A stretch of DNA of 64,000 nucleotides from Chryseobacterium sp. Tr-659 (GCF_011752975.1 NZ_VWWP01000001.1:806001-870000), one strand, 5' to 3'; shown: positions 42,336-50,641, counted from the stretch's first letter. Translations and numbers: made by a program. The notes: a model not told the origin generated them from the letters alone.

Positions 42336-42822
42336 AGCCCGATGGGTTTGCCTTTTTAATAGTAATTCCTATTTTATATTTTCCAGCTAGGGCTTTGGCT
42401 CCGTCCTGAGATTTCGGATAGGGAGCAACATCTTGCAGCGTAATAGTATAGCCGTTAAAATCTGCAGACTGATGATAATTCCTTCCCGGATGATCCATAG
42501 TGGCAAGATTTAGAATAGTAGGTCTGCTGGTTGTTCCCATAACTTCAACCTGTGCAACGGCAACGCCGGCCCAGATACAATTGACTCCTTCAGGACAACG
42601 GCTGTCTTCAGAAACTCCTTTGAAGGTTATATTCATCTGGTATTCCTTCAGGAATTTATTTTCACCTTCATTGAAATATACGATTGGATCTTTCTGAGTA
42701 TTTGAATTCATGGTATTAGCTGATCCTTCAGAGGTTTTTGTTGTGTTTTTAACCTTCTTTTGGGCATCGCATCCCGTTAATGCGAATATTCCAAGACTGA
42801 GTATGATGACTTTATGGAACAT
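42322..42822 (-). CDS. Putative lipoprotein
   Basis: 166 residues with a lipoprotein signal (MFHKVIILSLGIFALTGCDA; lipobox Cys at residue 18). A Ser/Thr/Asn linker (about 20-45) leads to a small beta domain with a Cys pair in EDSRCPEGVNCIWAGVA (about 76-92), a pattern seen in several uncharacterised secreted proteins. No enzyme motif. It overlaps ung by 14 bp tail to tail and lies 16 bp downstream of the DUF456 gene, so probably shares its transcript. Confidence 0.7.
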   Translation of the reverse strand: MFHKVIILSLGIFALTGCDAQKKVKNTTKTSEGSANTMNSNTQKDPIVYFNEGENKFLKEYQMNITFKGVSEDSRCPEGVNCIWAGVAVAQVEVMGTTSRPTILNLATMDHPGRNYHQSADFNGYTITLQDVAPYPKSQDGAKALAGKYKIGITIKKANPSGSTTK

Positions 42823-42838
42823 AGTTTTTACTTTTTAG

Positions 42839-43330
42839 TTAAATAATACTGAGCATATTAAGAAGTACTACCAAAAACATTGCCACACCTACAACAAAAC
42901 TAAATCCGGTTCCATAAATAAATCCGATAAGAGCACCTTTGGTAGATTGCAGGGCTTTGTTCATGTCCTTACTGTCATGAAGCAGCTCACCGATAAATAC
43001 ACCGGCAAACATTCCTATCAGGAAGCCTAATGGAATAGGAATGAATATCCCAACAATCGTTCCAATAACAGAACCAATGCTTCCCCAGCGTGTACCTCCA
43101 TATTTTCTGTTGGTTTTTGCCGGGATTACATAGCTTAAGATTACGGAAGCTAAAGTAAGAATCCCAAAAGCCCATATATAGATCATGGGCAAATCTGCAT
43201 CCGTCCCGAATTTATAGATCAGAAGCCCGCAGATGCTCAGCAATAACCCGGGTAAAACAGGGAGAAATGTTCCCAATATACCCACAAACAGTAGAATAAG
43301 ACAGAAAATATTAATAATTGTTGTATCCAT
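42839..43330 (-). CDS. DUF456 family membrane protein
   Basis: 163 residues, four or five hydrophobic segments rich in Gly (FVGILGTFLPVLPGLLLSICG; GSVIGTIVGIFIPIPLGFLIG), with a short charged loop (PAKTNRKYGGTRWGS). This glycine-zipper-like layout is typical of DUF456. Inner membrane, function unknown. First gene of a unit with the downstream lipoprotein. Confidence 0.82.
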   Translation of the reverse strand: MDTTIINIFCLILLFVGILGTFLPVLPGLLLSICGLLIYKFGTDADLPMIYIWAFGILTLASVILSYVIPAKTNRKYGGTRWGSIGSVIGTIVGIFIPIPLGFLIGMFAGVFIGELLHDSKDMNKALQSTKGALIGFIYGTGFSFVVGVAMFLVVLLNMLSII

Positions 43331-43357
43331 TCTTTATAAATATAGATGCAATATAAA

Positions 43358-43384
43358 AAAAGTGGCCTTATAAAAGGCCACCTT
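43358..43384 (-). terminator. Terminator of the carboxypeptidase-regulatory-domain lipoprotein gene
   Basis: An 8-bp stem, GTGGCCTT (43362-43369) with AAGGCCAC (43374-43381), ATAA loop. On the minus strand it is followed by seven T. Confidence 0.8.
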
Positions 43385-43407
43385 CGGATTCAAGTTTAAC
43401 AATTTTA

Positions 43408-44592
43408 TTACAAGTTTAAGATTACATATTCAAGAATCGGCCCTGTTTTCCCGATATTTCCGCTTGCATGGTTATGGAATGTAGTGTAATAGATATTCCC
43501 GCTGCTGGTAGTTCCTGTACATGATCCTGCATAATCACCGTGTGCCTGGTGAGCATTCCACGCATTTTGATTAATTGTAATGGTGATGGTGTTACCATTT
43601 GCCGTATGATGGCAAATCGTCATATGGTTGTTGTTTAAGGATGTTCCTACAGGGATTTTAGGAGCGCTATTGTTCGTATACTTATTGGTTCTTATCATCA
43701 GAGCCTCATTACCCTTTTGTACCAATACCTCCCAGAATGAAGAATCGTAATATTGTATTTTTTCCCACAATGACTGATCATATTGAATATCTAATGTGCT
43801 AAATCCTATGGAAGCAGCCATCGCAGTATTGGAAACATTACAATTATTGTAGATGCCTGCATTTCCACCATTGTTAAAGCAAATCTTAGTGAAATCTATA
43901 AATCCTGTGGAAAGGCCGCACGATAGAACATTTTTATCTCCGCCTACCAGATATGCAGCAGCCCAGTCTGAGCTGTAAATGCTTCCGCCGTTCGTTATAA
44001 AAGTAGAAAGATTACTGAAAACACTGAGGTCATTCCCCGGAGTATTGGTTCCTGTTTGTGTGAAATTACGCGAACCACAATTCAGGAAGATAATATCATA
44101 CTGAGAAATGGTGTTTAAATTTTTTAAATCGTGATAGGATATTTCTGTTGCTGTATAACCAAGATTAGTAATGATATCTTCTATTTCGTCGTAGCTTCCT
44201 TTTACATAGGCTATTTTTGCAATCTGATTCAGTTTTGAATCTTTACCGTCAACACTGGTTGTTTCATTCTTTTTAACGGTAACGGGAACTTCGGTTCTGA
44301 AATTAAGACCATTACCTGTTTGAATATGGAGGGTAGTATTCCCTTCAGGGGCAGTCAGACTGAAAGTACCATCGGCATCGGAGTAAGTATGATACACCTG
44401 ATTTTTATTATCAATAGTAAATACAATGGCGCCACCAATGGGTTTGGTTCCGTTTTTAGCAAATACTTTGCCTTCTATTTTTCCGGTTGATACCGTTTTG
44501 GAGTCTTCAGGAGTGATAGAATCGTCACCTCCTTTACAGTTTACTAACAGCACAAGGGTGCATAACATGATAAACAAGTAATTTTGTCTCAT
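43408..44592 (-). CDS. Lipoprotein with carboxypeptidase-regulatory-like domain
   Basis: 394 residues with a lipoprotein signal (lipobox Cys at residue 19, LVNCKGGDD). Residues about 38-110 form a carboxypeptidase regulatory-like beta-sandwich (KIEGKVFAKNGTKPIGGA...DGTFSLTAPEG). Residues about 127-290 resemble a ThuA/glutamine-amidotransferase-like Rossmann fold (IAYVKGSYDEIEDIITNLG; YDIIFLNCGSRN). A C-terminal region has Asn/His-rich motifs (QNAWNAHQAHGDY). No known catalytic set is complete. A -7 box lies upstream (44625-44632). Confidence 0.7.
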   Translation of the reverse strand: MRQNYLFIMLCTLVLLVNCKGGDDSITPEDSKTVSTGKIEGKVFAKNGTKPIGGAIVFTIDNKNQVYHTYSDADGTFSLTAPEGNTTLHIQTGNGLNFRTEVPVTVKKNETTSVDGKDSKLNQIAKIAYVKGSYDEIEDIITNLGYTATEISYHDLKNLNTISQYDIIFLNCGSRNFTQTGTNTPGNDLSVFSNLSTFITNGGSIYSSDWAAAYLVGGDKNVLSCGLSTGFIDFTKICFNNGGNAGIYNNCNVSNTAMAASIGFSTLDIQYDQSLWEKIQYYDSSFWEVLVQKGNEALMIRTNKYTNNSAPKIPVGTSLNNNHMTICHHTANGNTITITINQNAWNAHQAHGDYAGSCTGTTSSGNIYYTTFHNHASGNIGKTGPILEYVILNL

Positions 44593-44624
44593 ATTTAATT
44601 GATTTTTATGGTTTTAGTTTTAAC

Positions 44625-44632
44625 CAAATTTA
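44625..44632 (-). promoter_or_regulatory. -7 box upstream of the lipoprotein gene
   Basis: TAAATTTG on the minus strand, 32 nt ahead of the ATG at 44592; no matching -33 seen. Confidence 0.35.
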
Positions 44633-44850
44633 ATAATTATTTAATATAAAAATGAAAAAAGTGTAATTATTTTTAAAATAAATTATTTATTTGATTAATT
44701 TGTTTTTGATTTTTTATTTATTATTGAGGTTTATGAAAGATTTGTTGATGTATTATTTTTTAACAAAATATTTTTATGAGATATTTTTCTATAAATTCTT
44801 TTTGGGATGAAAATTGATTATGAATAGTAAAATCATGATTCTTAATTTCA

Positions 44851-44858
44851 TAAATTTG
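44851..44858 (+). promoter_or_regulatory. -7 promoter box abutting the mscS-like start
   Basis: TAAATTTG; its G lies 5 nt before the ATG at 44864, consistent with a leaderless mRNA. Confidence 0.45.
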
Positions 44859-44863
44859 CTGTA

Positions 44864-46132
44864 ATGAATGACCAGTTACAAGAAACTAAAAACTTTATAC
44901 AGGAGCTGAGTGAACAGCTCTATATTTATATTACCCGGATCTCACCAGCCGGCCTGGATTGGGTTTTTCATATCATTGTAAAGCTCAGTTTGCTTCTTGT
45001 GTTATTTCTGATTACAGATTTTGTTTTCAAATTTATTATTAACTCTGTTTTCAGGTTATTTCATAATGAAGAAAAATTTCCTATACTCAAATCTGTTTAT
45101 CAATCCAGAATTACCAATTCTGTAGCTCATTTTGCAGCACTGATTGTTGTGGGCTCAATTCAAGGTTCCATATTTCCTGAAAATGCATTACCTAAAACAA
45201 CAATATTTATTATCAGATGCGTGAATCTGGGATTGGTATTGATACTGGCTGGAATGCTGTACAGATCGCTGTCTGCTTTCAGAAATTATTTCAGCATAAA
45301 ACAGGACTTCTATAAAATTATGGCTCTTAACGCCATTTCTGAAACCGTAAAAATTTTAGGACTCTTTGTATTCACAGTTGTAGGGATTTGTGTGATCTTC
45401 GGGATAAAAGGAACTACTATTGTTGGTAGCCTTGGGGCTATAACTGCGGTGTTGGTACTTGTTTTCAGAGATACGATTTTAGGGTTTGTGACAGGTCTTC
45501 ACGTGGCTACTTCTAAAAATCTTAAAGTAGGAGACTGGGTGGGTATTCCTAAATACAGCATTGAAGGAAATATTACGGAGATCAATCTTTTAACAACAAA
45601 AATCACCAATTTCGATAAAACAGTTTCTACAATTCCTACATACGATCTGATGACGACGGAGATTAAAAATATGCAGGTCATGTCTGAATCCAATACCAGA
45701 AGGATTAAGAAATCGATCTATTTCAATATCAATTCGTTTAAATTTCTTACAGATGAGGATGTAGAACGTTTAAAGGATATTAATTTAATTTCTGAATACC
45801 TTGAAGAAAGAGTTTCTGAAATTAAAAAAGAGAAAGAAAGCCTTGAACATAACGATAAAATTGTGAACGGAAGGCAGCTTACCAATATCGGCGTTTTCAG
45901 ATATTATGCACAGAAATATATTGAAAATGATCCGGATATTGATAAAAACGGAACAAGAATGGTACGCCAGCTGGATATAACGCCACAAGGGCTTCCGCTT
46001 GAAATTTACTGTTTTGCCAATGATTCCAATTGGGAACGTTTTGAACAGATTCAGGCAGATATTTTCGACCATCTACTCGTTGCTTCCAAGGAATTTGAAC
46101 TTCAGGTAATGCAGGTAAGCGTTAAAGTATAG
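44864..46132 (+). CDS. MscS family mechanosensitive channel (YbdG/MscM-like)
   Basis: 422 residues: about five membrane helices (about 25-190), the MscS pore-lining and beta domain with GITAVLVLVFRDTILGFVTGLHV by parts (about 190-215) and LKVGDWVGIPKYSIEGNITEINLLTTKI, then a cytoplasmic alpha/beta domain (about 270-422). Length and the extra N-terminal helices fit the larger YbdG-type channels that open under hypo-osmotic stress. Monocistronic by layout. Confidence 0.88.
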   Translation: MNDQLQETKNFIQELSEQLYIYITRISPAGLDWVFHIIVKLSLLLVLFLITDFVFKFIINSVFRLFHNEEKFPILKSVYQSRITNSVAHFAALIVVGSIQGSIFPENALPKTTIFIIRCVNLGLVLILAGMLYRSLSAFRNYFSIKQDFYKIMALNAISETVKILGLFVFTVVGICVIFGIKGTTIVGSLGAITAVLVLVFRDTILGFVTGLHVATSKNLKVGDWVGIPKYSIEGNITEINLLTTKITNFDKTVSTIPTYDLMTTEIKNMQVMSESNTRRIKKSIYFNINSFKFLTDEDVERLKDINLISEYLEERVSEIKKEKESLEHNDKIVNGRQLTNIGVFRYYAQKYIENDPDIDKNGTRMVRQLDITPQGLPLEIYCFANDSNWERFEQIQADIFDHLLVASKEFELQVMQVSVKV

Positions 46133-46136
46133 AAGC

Positions 46137-46310
46137 TAAAAACTAGATATTAGAAGTTAGAGGCTAAGCTTCCTTACAACTTATATCCAGATCATATAAC
46201 ATATAATAAGTATAAAATTTAATAGTGGTATAGAGAAGAGTACTGGTGAAATGATAATAGCAATTTTGTTATCTAATTCCTAACTTCTCATATCTAACAT
46301 CTAAAATAAA
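46137..46310. repeat. Intergenic inverted-repeat element, AGAAGTTAG type
   Basis: The left arm near 46145-46165 (ATTAGAAGTTAGAGG) and the right arm near 46275-46305 (CTAACTTCTCATATCTAA) are inverted relatives of each other, ending just before the pdxJ start. The same unit recurs at 47037-47131. Confidence 0.5.
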
Positions 46311-46311
46311 A

Positions 46312-47031
46312 ATGACAAAACTAAGCGTAAACATTAATAAAATTGCGACGTTAAGAAATGCAAGAGGAGGTGAAACACCCAGTGTTACAGAAGCCGCTGT
46401 AAAAATTCAGGAATTCGGAGGACAAGGGATTACGATCCATCCCAGACCGGATGAAAGACACATCACAAGAAAAGATGTCTATGATCTGAAGCCTTTGGTT
46501 ACCACAGAGTTTAATATTGAAGGAAACCCTCATCAAAATTTTATTGATATGGTGTTGGAAGTAAAGCCTGAGCAGGTAACATTAGTACCGGATGCAGATG
46601 ATGCTGTTACTTCAAACGCAGGATGGGATACTAAAAAACATCTGGATTATCTTACAGAAATTGTTGCAGAATTTAAAAATGCAGGAATCCGTACTTCAAT
46701 TTTCCTTGATCCTATGCCTGAGCTGGTAGAATATGCTGCGAAAACAGGAACAGACAGAATTGAACTTTATACTGAAGCTTACGCAAAGAACTATCTGATC
46801 AATAAAGAACAGGCAATAAAGCCTTACTACGATACTGCCTTGGCTGCTACTGATTATGGATTAGGAATCAATGCCGGACACGATTTAAGCCTGGAAAATC
46901 TTAAATATTTCGCAGATACCATTCCCAACCTGTTGGAAGTATCCATAGGCCATGCTTTGATCTCTGAAGCGTTATATATGGGATTGGAAAATACAGTTCA
47001 GGCTTATTTGAAGAGATTGGCAAAATGGTAA
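46312..47031 (+). CDS. pdxJ: Pyridoxine 5'-phosphate synthase
   Basis: 239 residues. TIM-barrel enzyme that condenses deoxyxylulose-5-phosphate with 3-amino-2-oxopropyl phosphate in the DXP-dependent vitamin B6 pathway. Clear matches: [17 protein letters not shown] at the start (N and R of the phosphate site), [14 protein letters not shown] (catalytic H), NIEGNPH, LVPD and [10 protein letters not shown]. Full length for the family. Flanked on both sides by AGAAGTTAG-type intergenic repeats. Confidence 0.95.
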   Translation: MTKLSVNINKIATLRNARGGETPSVTEAAVKIQEFGGQGITIHPRPDERHITRKDVYDLKPLVTTEFNIEGNPHQNFIDMVLEVKPEQVTLVPDADDAVTSNAGWDTKKHLDYLTEIVAEFKNAGIRTSIFLDPMPELVEYAAKTGTDRIELYTEAYAKNYLINKEQAIKPYYDTALAATDYGLGINAGHDLSLENLKYFADTIPNLLEVSIGHALISEALYMGLENTVQAYLKRLAKW

Positions 47032-47036
47032 TCAAT

Positions 47037-47131
47037 GAAGAGAAGTTAGAAGCTGAATGTCAGAAATGAGTAAAACTTTATTTCTGATCACTCATGGTAT
47101 CTGACTTCTAATTTCTCACCTCTAACTTCTA
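47037..47131. repeat. Intergenic inverted-repeat element, AGAAGTTAG type
   Basis: Left arm AGAAGTTAGAAGCTGAATG (about 47041-47059), right arm TCTGACTTCTAATTTCTCAC to CTAACTTCT (about 47100-47128). It lies between pdxJ and the esterase gene and resembles the element before pdxJ. Confidence 0.5.
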
Positions 47132-47138
47132 TAAAAAA

Positions 47139-47918
47139 ATGGAAATTTTAAACTCAAAAATATTCGGCGAAAATTTAACAACAACGCCGCTTTTGGTATT
47201 TCACGGATTGTTCGGAATGCTTGATAACTGGGGAAGCTTCGGGAAAGATCTGGGAGAATATCTTCCTACTCATTTGATTGATCTTAGAAATCACGGAAGA
47301 AGCTTTCATTCAGACAGTATGTCTCATGATGATCTTGCAGACGATATTGCCCGCTATATGGATCATTACGGAATCCGGAAAGCACATGTTTTAGGACATT
47401 CTCTGGGTGGGAAAGCTGTGATGCAGTTTGCCATCAAATATCCTGAAAGAGTTGAAAAGCTGATTGTCGTGGATATTTCGCCAAAAGCATATCCGCCGCA
47501 TCATCAGGGAATTATTAAAGCATTGGAAAGTGTTGATTTTAATACAGTAGCATCAAGAAATGAGGTGGAAGCTGTTTTGAATCAATATATTCCTGAAAAA
47601 TCTACAATACAATTTTTAACGAAAAACCTGTATTGGGATGATAATAAGAAGCTCAACTGGAGGTTTAACCTTAAAACCTTGTCTGAAAAATATAATGAAT
47701 TTGTCTCTAATGCCGTTAAATTTGGAATTTTTGAAGGAGATACTCTGTTTATTGCAGGGGAAAAATCCAATTATATTCTGCCACAGGATGAGTTTGGAAT
47801 TAAGCAGCAGTTTCCTAAAGCCCATGTAGTAACGGTAAAAAATGCAGGCCACTGGGTTCAAGCTGAAAATCCGGTCGATTTTGCAAATGTTGTTAAGGGG
47901 TTTCTTGGATTAAATTAA
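47139..47918 (+). CDS. Alpha/beta-fold hydrolase (YbfF-like esterase)
   Basis: 259 residues. Catalytic triad candidates: nucleophile Ser in VLGHSLGGKA (about residue 90), Asp near DTLFIAGEKSN, and His in NAGHWVQAENP (about 240). The opening TPLLVFHGLFGMLDNWGSFG and LIDLRNHGRS are typical of the YbfF acyl-CoA esterase group. No signal peptide; cytosolic. A -7-like promoter for the next genes lies in the 116-bp gap that follows. Confidence 0.88.
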   Translation: MEILNSKIFGENLTTTPLLVFHGLFGMLDNWGSFGKDLGEYLPTHLIDLRNHGRSFHSDSMSHDDLADDIARYMDHYGIRKAHVLGHSLGGKAVMQFAIKYPERVEKLIVVDISPKAYPPHHQGIIKALESVDFNTVASRNEVEAVLNQYIPEKSTIQFLTKNLYWDDNKKLNWRFNLKTLSEKYNEFVSNAVKFGIFEGDTLFIAGEKSNYILPQDEFGIKQQFPKAHVVTVKNAGHWVQAENPVDFANVVKGFLGLN

Positions 47919-47997
47919 TTTTATTCTTTTATTTTTGATATTGTGTTAAAATTTTATTAAAGTTTATTGATATTTCTCTATGAGTTGAATTTTTTTG

Positions 47998-48005
47998 TAC
48001 TTTGG
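47998..48005 (+). promoter_or_regulatory. Near-consensus -7 box of the graspetide precursor genes
   Basis: TACTTTGG is one T short of TAnnTTTG. It lies 29 nt ahead of the first precursor ATG. No -33 TTG at the standard spacing; low confidence. Confidence 0.3.
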
Positions 48006-48034
48006 TTTTTCGAAAAAAATAAAAATATTAACTT

Positions 48035-48280
48035 ATGAAAAACAAAAATTCAAAGAAAAAGCCATTTTTCGCAACATTCTTAGAGAAACAAGTGAAAGAT
48101 TTGGAAACAGTAAAAGGAGGTCGTGCAATTACTACTTCTCTTGCAGACCAGATTACCTCAGTAATCAAAGATCATATTACTACTACAGCTCTTGAAGATA
48201 GTGTTACTACGCCGGATAATGACAATGTAACAATGAAGTATCCTTCAGACGGAGATGAGGAAGTTTTAGAGGTAGAATAA
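48035..48280 (+). CDS. Microviridin-like graspetide precursor 1
   Basis: 81 residues. The leader holds KKKPFFATFLEKQ (7-19), the PFFAxFLE helix by which microviridin leaders bind their ATP-grasp ligases, and ends in VKGG (26-29), a possible Gly-Gly cleavage site. The core, T66-M-K68-Y-P-S71-D72-G-D74-E75-E76, matches the TxKYPSDx(D/E)(D/E) consensus of microviridins: expected esters T66-D72 and S71-D74, and an amide K68-E75. Between them DxIT motifs recur (D38QIT, D46HIT, D55SVT). Gly73 replaces the usual aromatic residue, and a VLEVE tail follows. Product likely a protease inhibitor, by family. The second precursor follows 43 nt later. Confidence 0.9.
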   Translation: MKNKNSKKKPFFATFLEKQVKDLETVKGGRAITTSLADQITSVIKDHITTTALEDSVTTPDNDNVTMKYPSDGDEEVLEVE

Positions 48281-48323
48281 GTATTATAAAACTTAAACTC
48301 AATCCAATCAAAAACCTAATATT

Positions 48324-48548
48324 ATGAAAAGCAACAACTCAAAAAAGAAGCCATTTTTCGCTTCATTCTTAGAAAAGCAGGTAAAAGATCCTGAAACAGT
48401 AAAAGGAGGATCAGATATTACACTTCTTGAAAGAGATCTTATTACAAAACCAGCAATAGATGTTGTAACTTCTCCGAAAGATGATATGATGCATACGCTG
48501 AAATATCCGTCTGACGGTGATGATGATGTTATTACTATTCCATTATAA
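48324..48548 (+). CDS. Microviridin-like graspetide precursor 2
   Basis: 74 residues, paralogue of the first precursor. The leader (KKKPFFASFLEKQ, 7-19; KGG, 27-29) is nearly identical. The core T58-L-K60-Y-P-S63-D64-G-D66-D67-D68 again matches TxKYPSD, with an all-Asp acceptor run, and a VITIPL tail. DxIT-type motifs recur (D31IT, D38LIT, D46VVT). Differing cores under one leader suggest two products from one enzyme set. A terminator follows before the ligase genes. Confidence 0.9.
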   Translation: MKSNNSKKKPFFASFLEKQVKDPETVKGGSDITLLERDLITKPAIDVVTSPKDDMMHTLKYPSDGDDDVITIPL

Positions 48549-48580
48549 TAAGATAGTACATTCATAAAAATAATAGTAGT

Positions 48581-48610
48581 GGGAAACTTAAACATTAAGT
48601 TTCCCTTTTT
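48581..48610 (+). terminator. Internal terminator between precursor and ligase genes
   Basis: A 10-bp perfect stem, GGGAAACTTA (48581-48590) with TAAGTTTCCC (48596-48605), 5-nt loop, then five T. It probably attenuates read-through so precursors are made in excess over the ligases. Confidence 0.8.
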
Positions 48611-48625
48611 AATAAACACCGGCAA

Positions 48626-49582
48626 ATGATTCTCTGCATCACCCACTCACAGGATTTTTATAATATCGATATATTTTTCGACTACCTTGCCTCCAAAAAT
48701 ATCCCTTATTTCAGATTGAATTCTGACCGTCTGAATCACCTTCAGAAGATAAGTATGAATGAAGATTCATTTGAATTAACCGATGAGTATGGAAATACGA
48801 TTCGTTCTGAAAATATCAAAGGAATATGGCATAGAAAAGCCTGGAGAATAAGTGTCCCTGAAGAATTGGATGAAGATTATGAGAAGATCTTTCTGAAAGA
48901 ATATGGAAGTCTCAGATATAATCTGCTGACCGCATTGGAAGATCTGCCATGGATCAATCCCTATGAAAATGAAAAAAAGATAGACGGGAATAAAATGCTC
49001 CAGCTTAAAATAGCACAAAGAAATAATTTAACGATTCCTAAAACTATTTTTTCAAACGACGAAGAGCAGGTAACCGCTTTTTTTCATCAATACTGCAAAG
49101 GAAAAGCTATTGCCAAGCTTCACGGCGTAACGGCAAAAACAATGAGTGGCGAAAATATGATCTCCACTACCATTATTGAAGAAGACTCTCTTGAACACCT
49201 TGCAGATATTGTGTATTGCCCGATGATTTTCCAGCCTTATATAGACAAAGAATATGAATTGAGAATTGTTTATATAGACGGCGAATTCTTTACAGGTAAG
49301 ATCAATAACAGTGAAAATGCAGATTGGAGACTGGCCCGCGAAGGCTATTTCTGGTTGGCATATGAGCTGCCTGATCATATTAAAATAAGCCTTGCTTCCA
49401 TGATGAAAGAAATGGGACTGTATATCGGAGCTATTGATATGATAAAAGGAAAAGACGGAGAATATTATTTCCTTGAAGTCAATCCGCAGGGAGAATGGGG
49501 AATGCTGCAGAAAGAACTTGGGTTTCCCATTGCAGAAAGAATTGCCGACAATCTTATCAAAAGAATCAATTTCCATGAATAA
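48626..49582 (+). CDS. Graspetide ATP-grasp ligase (MvdC/MvdD-type) 1
   Basis: 318 residues. Typical of microviridin-type ATP-grasp maturases: N-terminal domain beginning MILCITHSQDFYNIDIFF, the GIWHRKAW segment (66-73) seen in this family, a central ATP-binding region with KAIAKLHGVTAKTMSG, and the metal-binding end YFLEVNPQGEWGM (about 285-297, E and N ligands). Family members join Thr/Ser or Lys side chains to Asp/Glu, using ATP to form acyl-phosphates. Whether this one makes the esters or the amide cannot be told from sequence. The second ligase overlaps it by 8 bp. Confidence 0.9.
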   Translation: MILCITHSQDFYNIDIFFDYLASKNIPYFRLNSDRLNHLQKISMNEDSFELTDEYGNTIRSENIKGIWHRKAWRISVPEELDEDYEKIFLKEYGSLRYNLLTALEDLPWINPYENEKKIDGNKMLQLKIAQRNNLTIPKTIFSNDEEQVTAFFHQYCKGKAIAKLHGVTAKTMSGENMISTTIIEEDSLEHLADIVYCPMIFQPYIDKEYELRIVYIDGEFFTGKINNSENADWRLAREGYFWLAYELPDHIKISLASMMKEMGLYIGAIDMIKGKDGEYYFLEVNPQGEWGMLQKELGFPIAERIADNLIKRINFHE

Positions 49583-50579
49583 AATTTTAATTATAACTCA
49601 CACCGCAGATAATTTTTCTATTGAAAAAGTAACCGGATACATTGAGAAAAATAACTGTGAGGTCATTCGTTTTAATGTTGACCAATACCCGCTGCATAAC
49701 AAACTGTCCACTGTTTTCCAGGATGGAGAATGGATCAGTATTCTTGAAACTCCGGAAGCCAAACATCGCCTGGATGATATTTCTGCGATCTGGTACAGAA
49801 GAGCTTACAATATCGGAAAAGGCCTGAAAGAAGAAATGGATTCCAAGTTCTATGGAGCCGCAATGGGAGAAATCCGTAATACATTATTCGGCTTCTTTGA
49901 ATCAGTAGATGCATATTCATTAGGAAAACCAAGTGTTTACAGGAGGCTCGACAGTAAGGAAGAACAGCTTAAAATAGCTGATAAATTAGGGCTGACGATT
50001 CCCGCAACATGTCTTACCAATAATCCCGAAGAGGCAAGGAAATTTATTGTAAAACACCAGAATGTAGTTGCTAAAATGCAGACCGGTTTTGCAATCTATG
50101 AAGATGGAGTGGAAAGCGTAGTGTTCACGAACGTTGTGAATGAAGATAAACTTGAAGAGCTGGATTCACTTCTGTATTGCCCGATGCAGTTTCAGCAGAT
50201 GATCCAGAAGAAAAAAGAACTTCGGATTACCATTGTAGGAAGAGATGTATACGCATTTGAAATCGACTCTCAAAAATATGAAGATGCCAAAATAGACTGG
50301 AGAAAAGACGGTGTCAATCTGATCGATAAATGGAACAGGGTAGAGCTGCCGTCAGATGTAGAAGCAAAACTGCTTGAACTTCTGGATGTTTATCATGTAG
50401 ATTATGGAGCTATAGATATGATTGTGTCTCCTGAAGATGAATACTACTTCATTGAGATTAATGCGGCAGGAGAATTCTTCTGGCTGGATAATCTTACGGA
50501 AGAAAATCTTATTTCCAAAAGTATCGCAGACGTTCTTTGTGATAAAGCACCAAGAAGAAATAATATGGTAATGGCTTAA
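49575..50579 (+). CDS. Graspetide ATP-grasp ligase (MvdC/MvdD-type) 2
   Basis: 334 residues from the ATG at 49575, which overlaps the end of the first ligase by 8 bp; an open frame reaches 49473 but lies inside that gene. The pattern is the same: MNKILIITHTADNFSIEKV, AIWYRRAY (71-78), NVVAKMQTGF, and the metal site YFIEINAAGEFFWLDNL (about 292-308), followed by ISKSIADVL. It resembles the ester-forming MvdD branch in its C-terminal wording, a tentative call. Translational coupling suggests equal amounts of both ligases. Confidence 0.9.
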   Translation: MNKILIITHTADNFSIEKVTGYIEKNNCEVIRFNVDQYPLHNKLSTVFQDGEWISILETPEAKHRLDDISAIWYRRAYNIGKGLKEEMDSKFYGAAMGEIRNTLFGFFESVDAYSLGKPSVYRRLDSKEEQLKIADKLGLTIPATCLTNNPEEARKFIVKHQNVVAKMQTGFAIYEDGVESVVFTNVVNEDKLEELDSLLYCPMQFQQMIQKKKELRITIVGRDVYAFEIDSQKYEDAKIDWRKDGVNLIDKWNRVELPSDVEAKLLELLDVYHVDYGAIDMIVSPEDEYYFIEINAAGEFFWLDNLTEENLISKSIADVLCDKAPRRNNMVMA

Positions 50580-50601
50580 AAAAGAGCTTTTTAATCATAG
50601 A

Positions 50602-50641
50602 GGTCCTGAAAGAATGTAAAGCTTTCAGGACTTTTAATTTT
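50602..50641 (+). terminator. Terminator of the graspetide operon
   Basis: A 10-bp stem, GTCCTGAAAG (50603-50612) with CTTTCAGGAC (50622-50631), then TTTTAATTTT. It lies 23 nt past the second ligase stop. Confidence 0.8.

Noticed and set aside
46137..47131. CRISPR-like repeats near pdxJ
   Set aside because: The repeated units are degenerate, inverted and not evenly spaced, with no spacers or cas genes.
49473..49574. N-terminal extension of ligase 2 (start at 49473)
   Set aside because: The extension overlaps the first ligase by 110 bp and lacks family similarity; the ATG at 49575 gives the standard MNKILIITHT opening.
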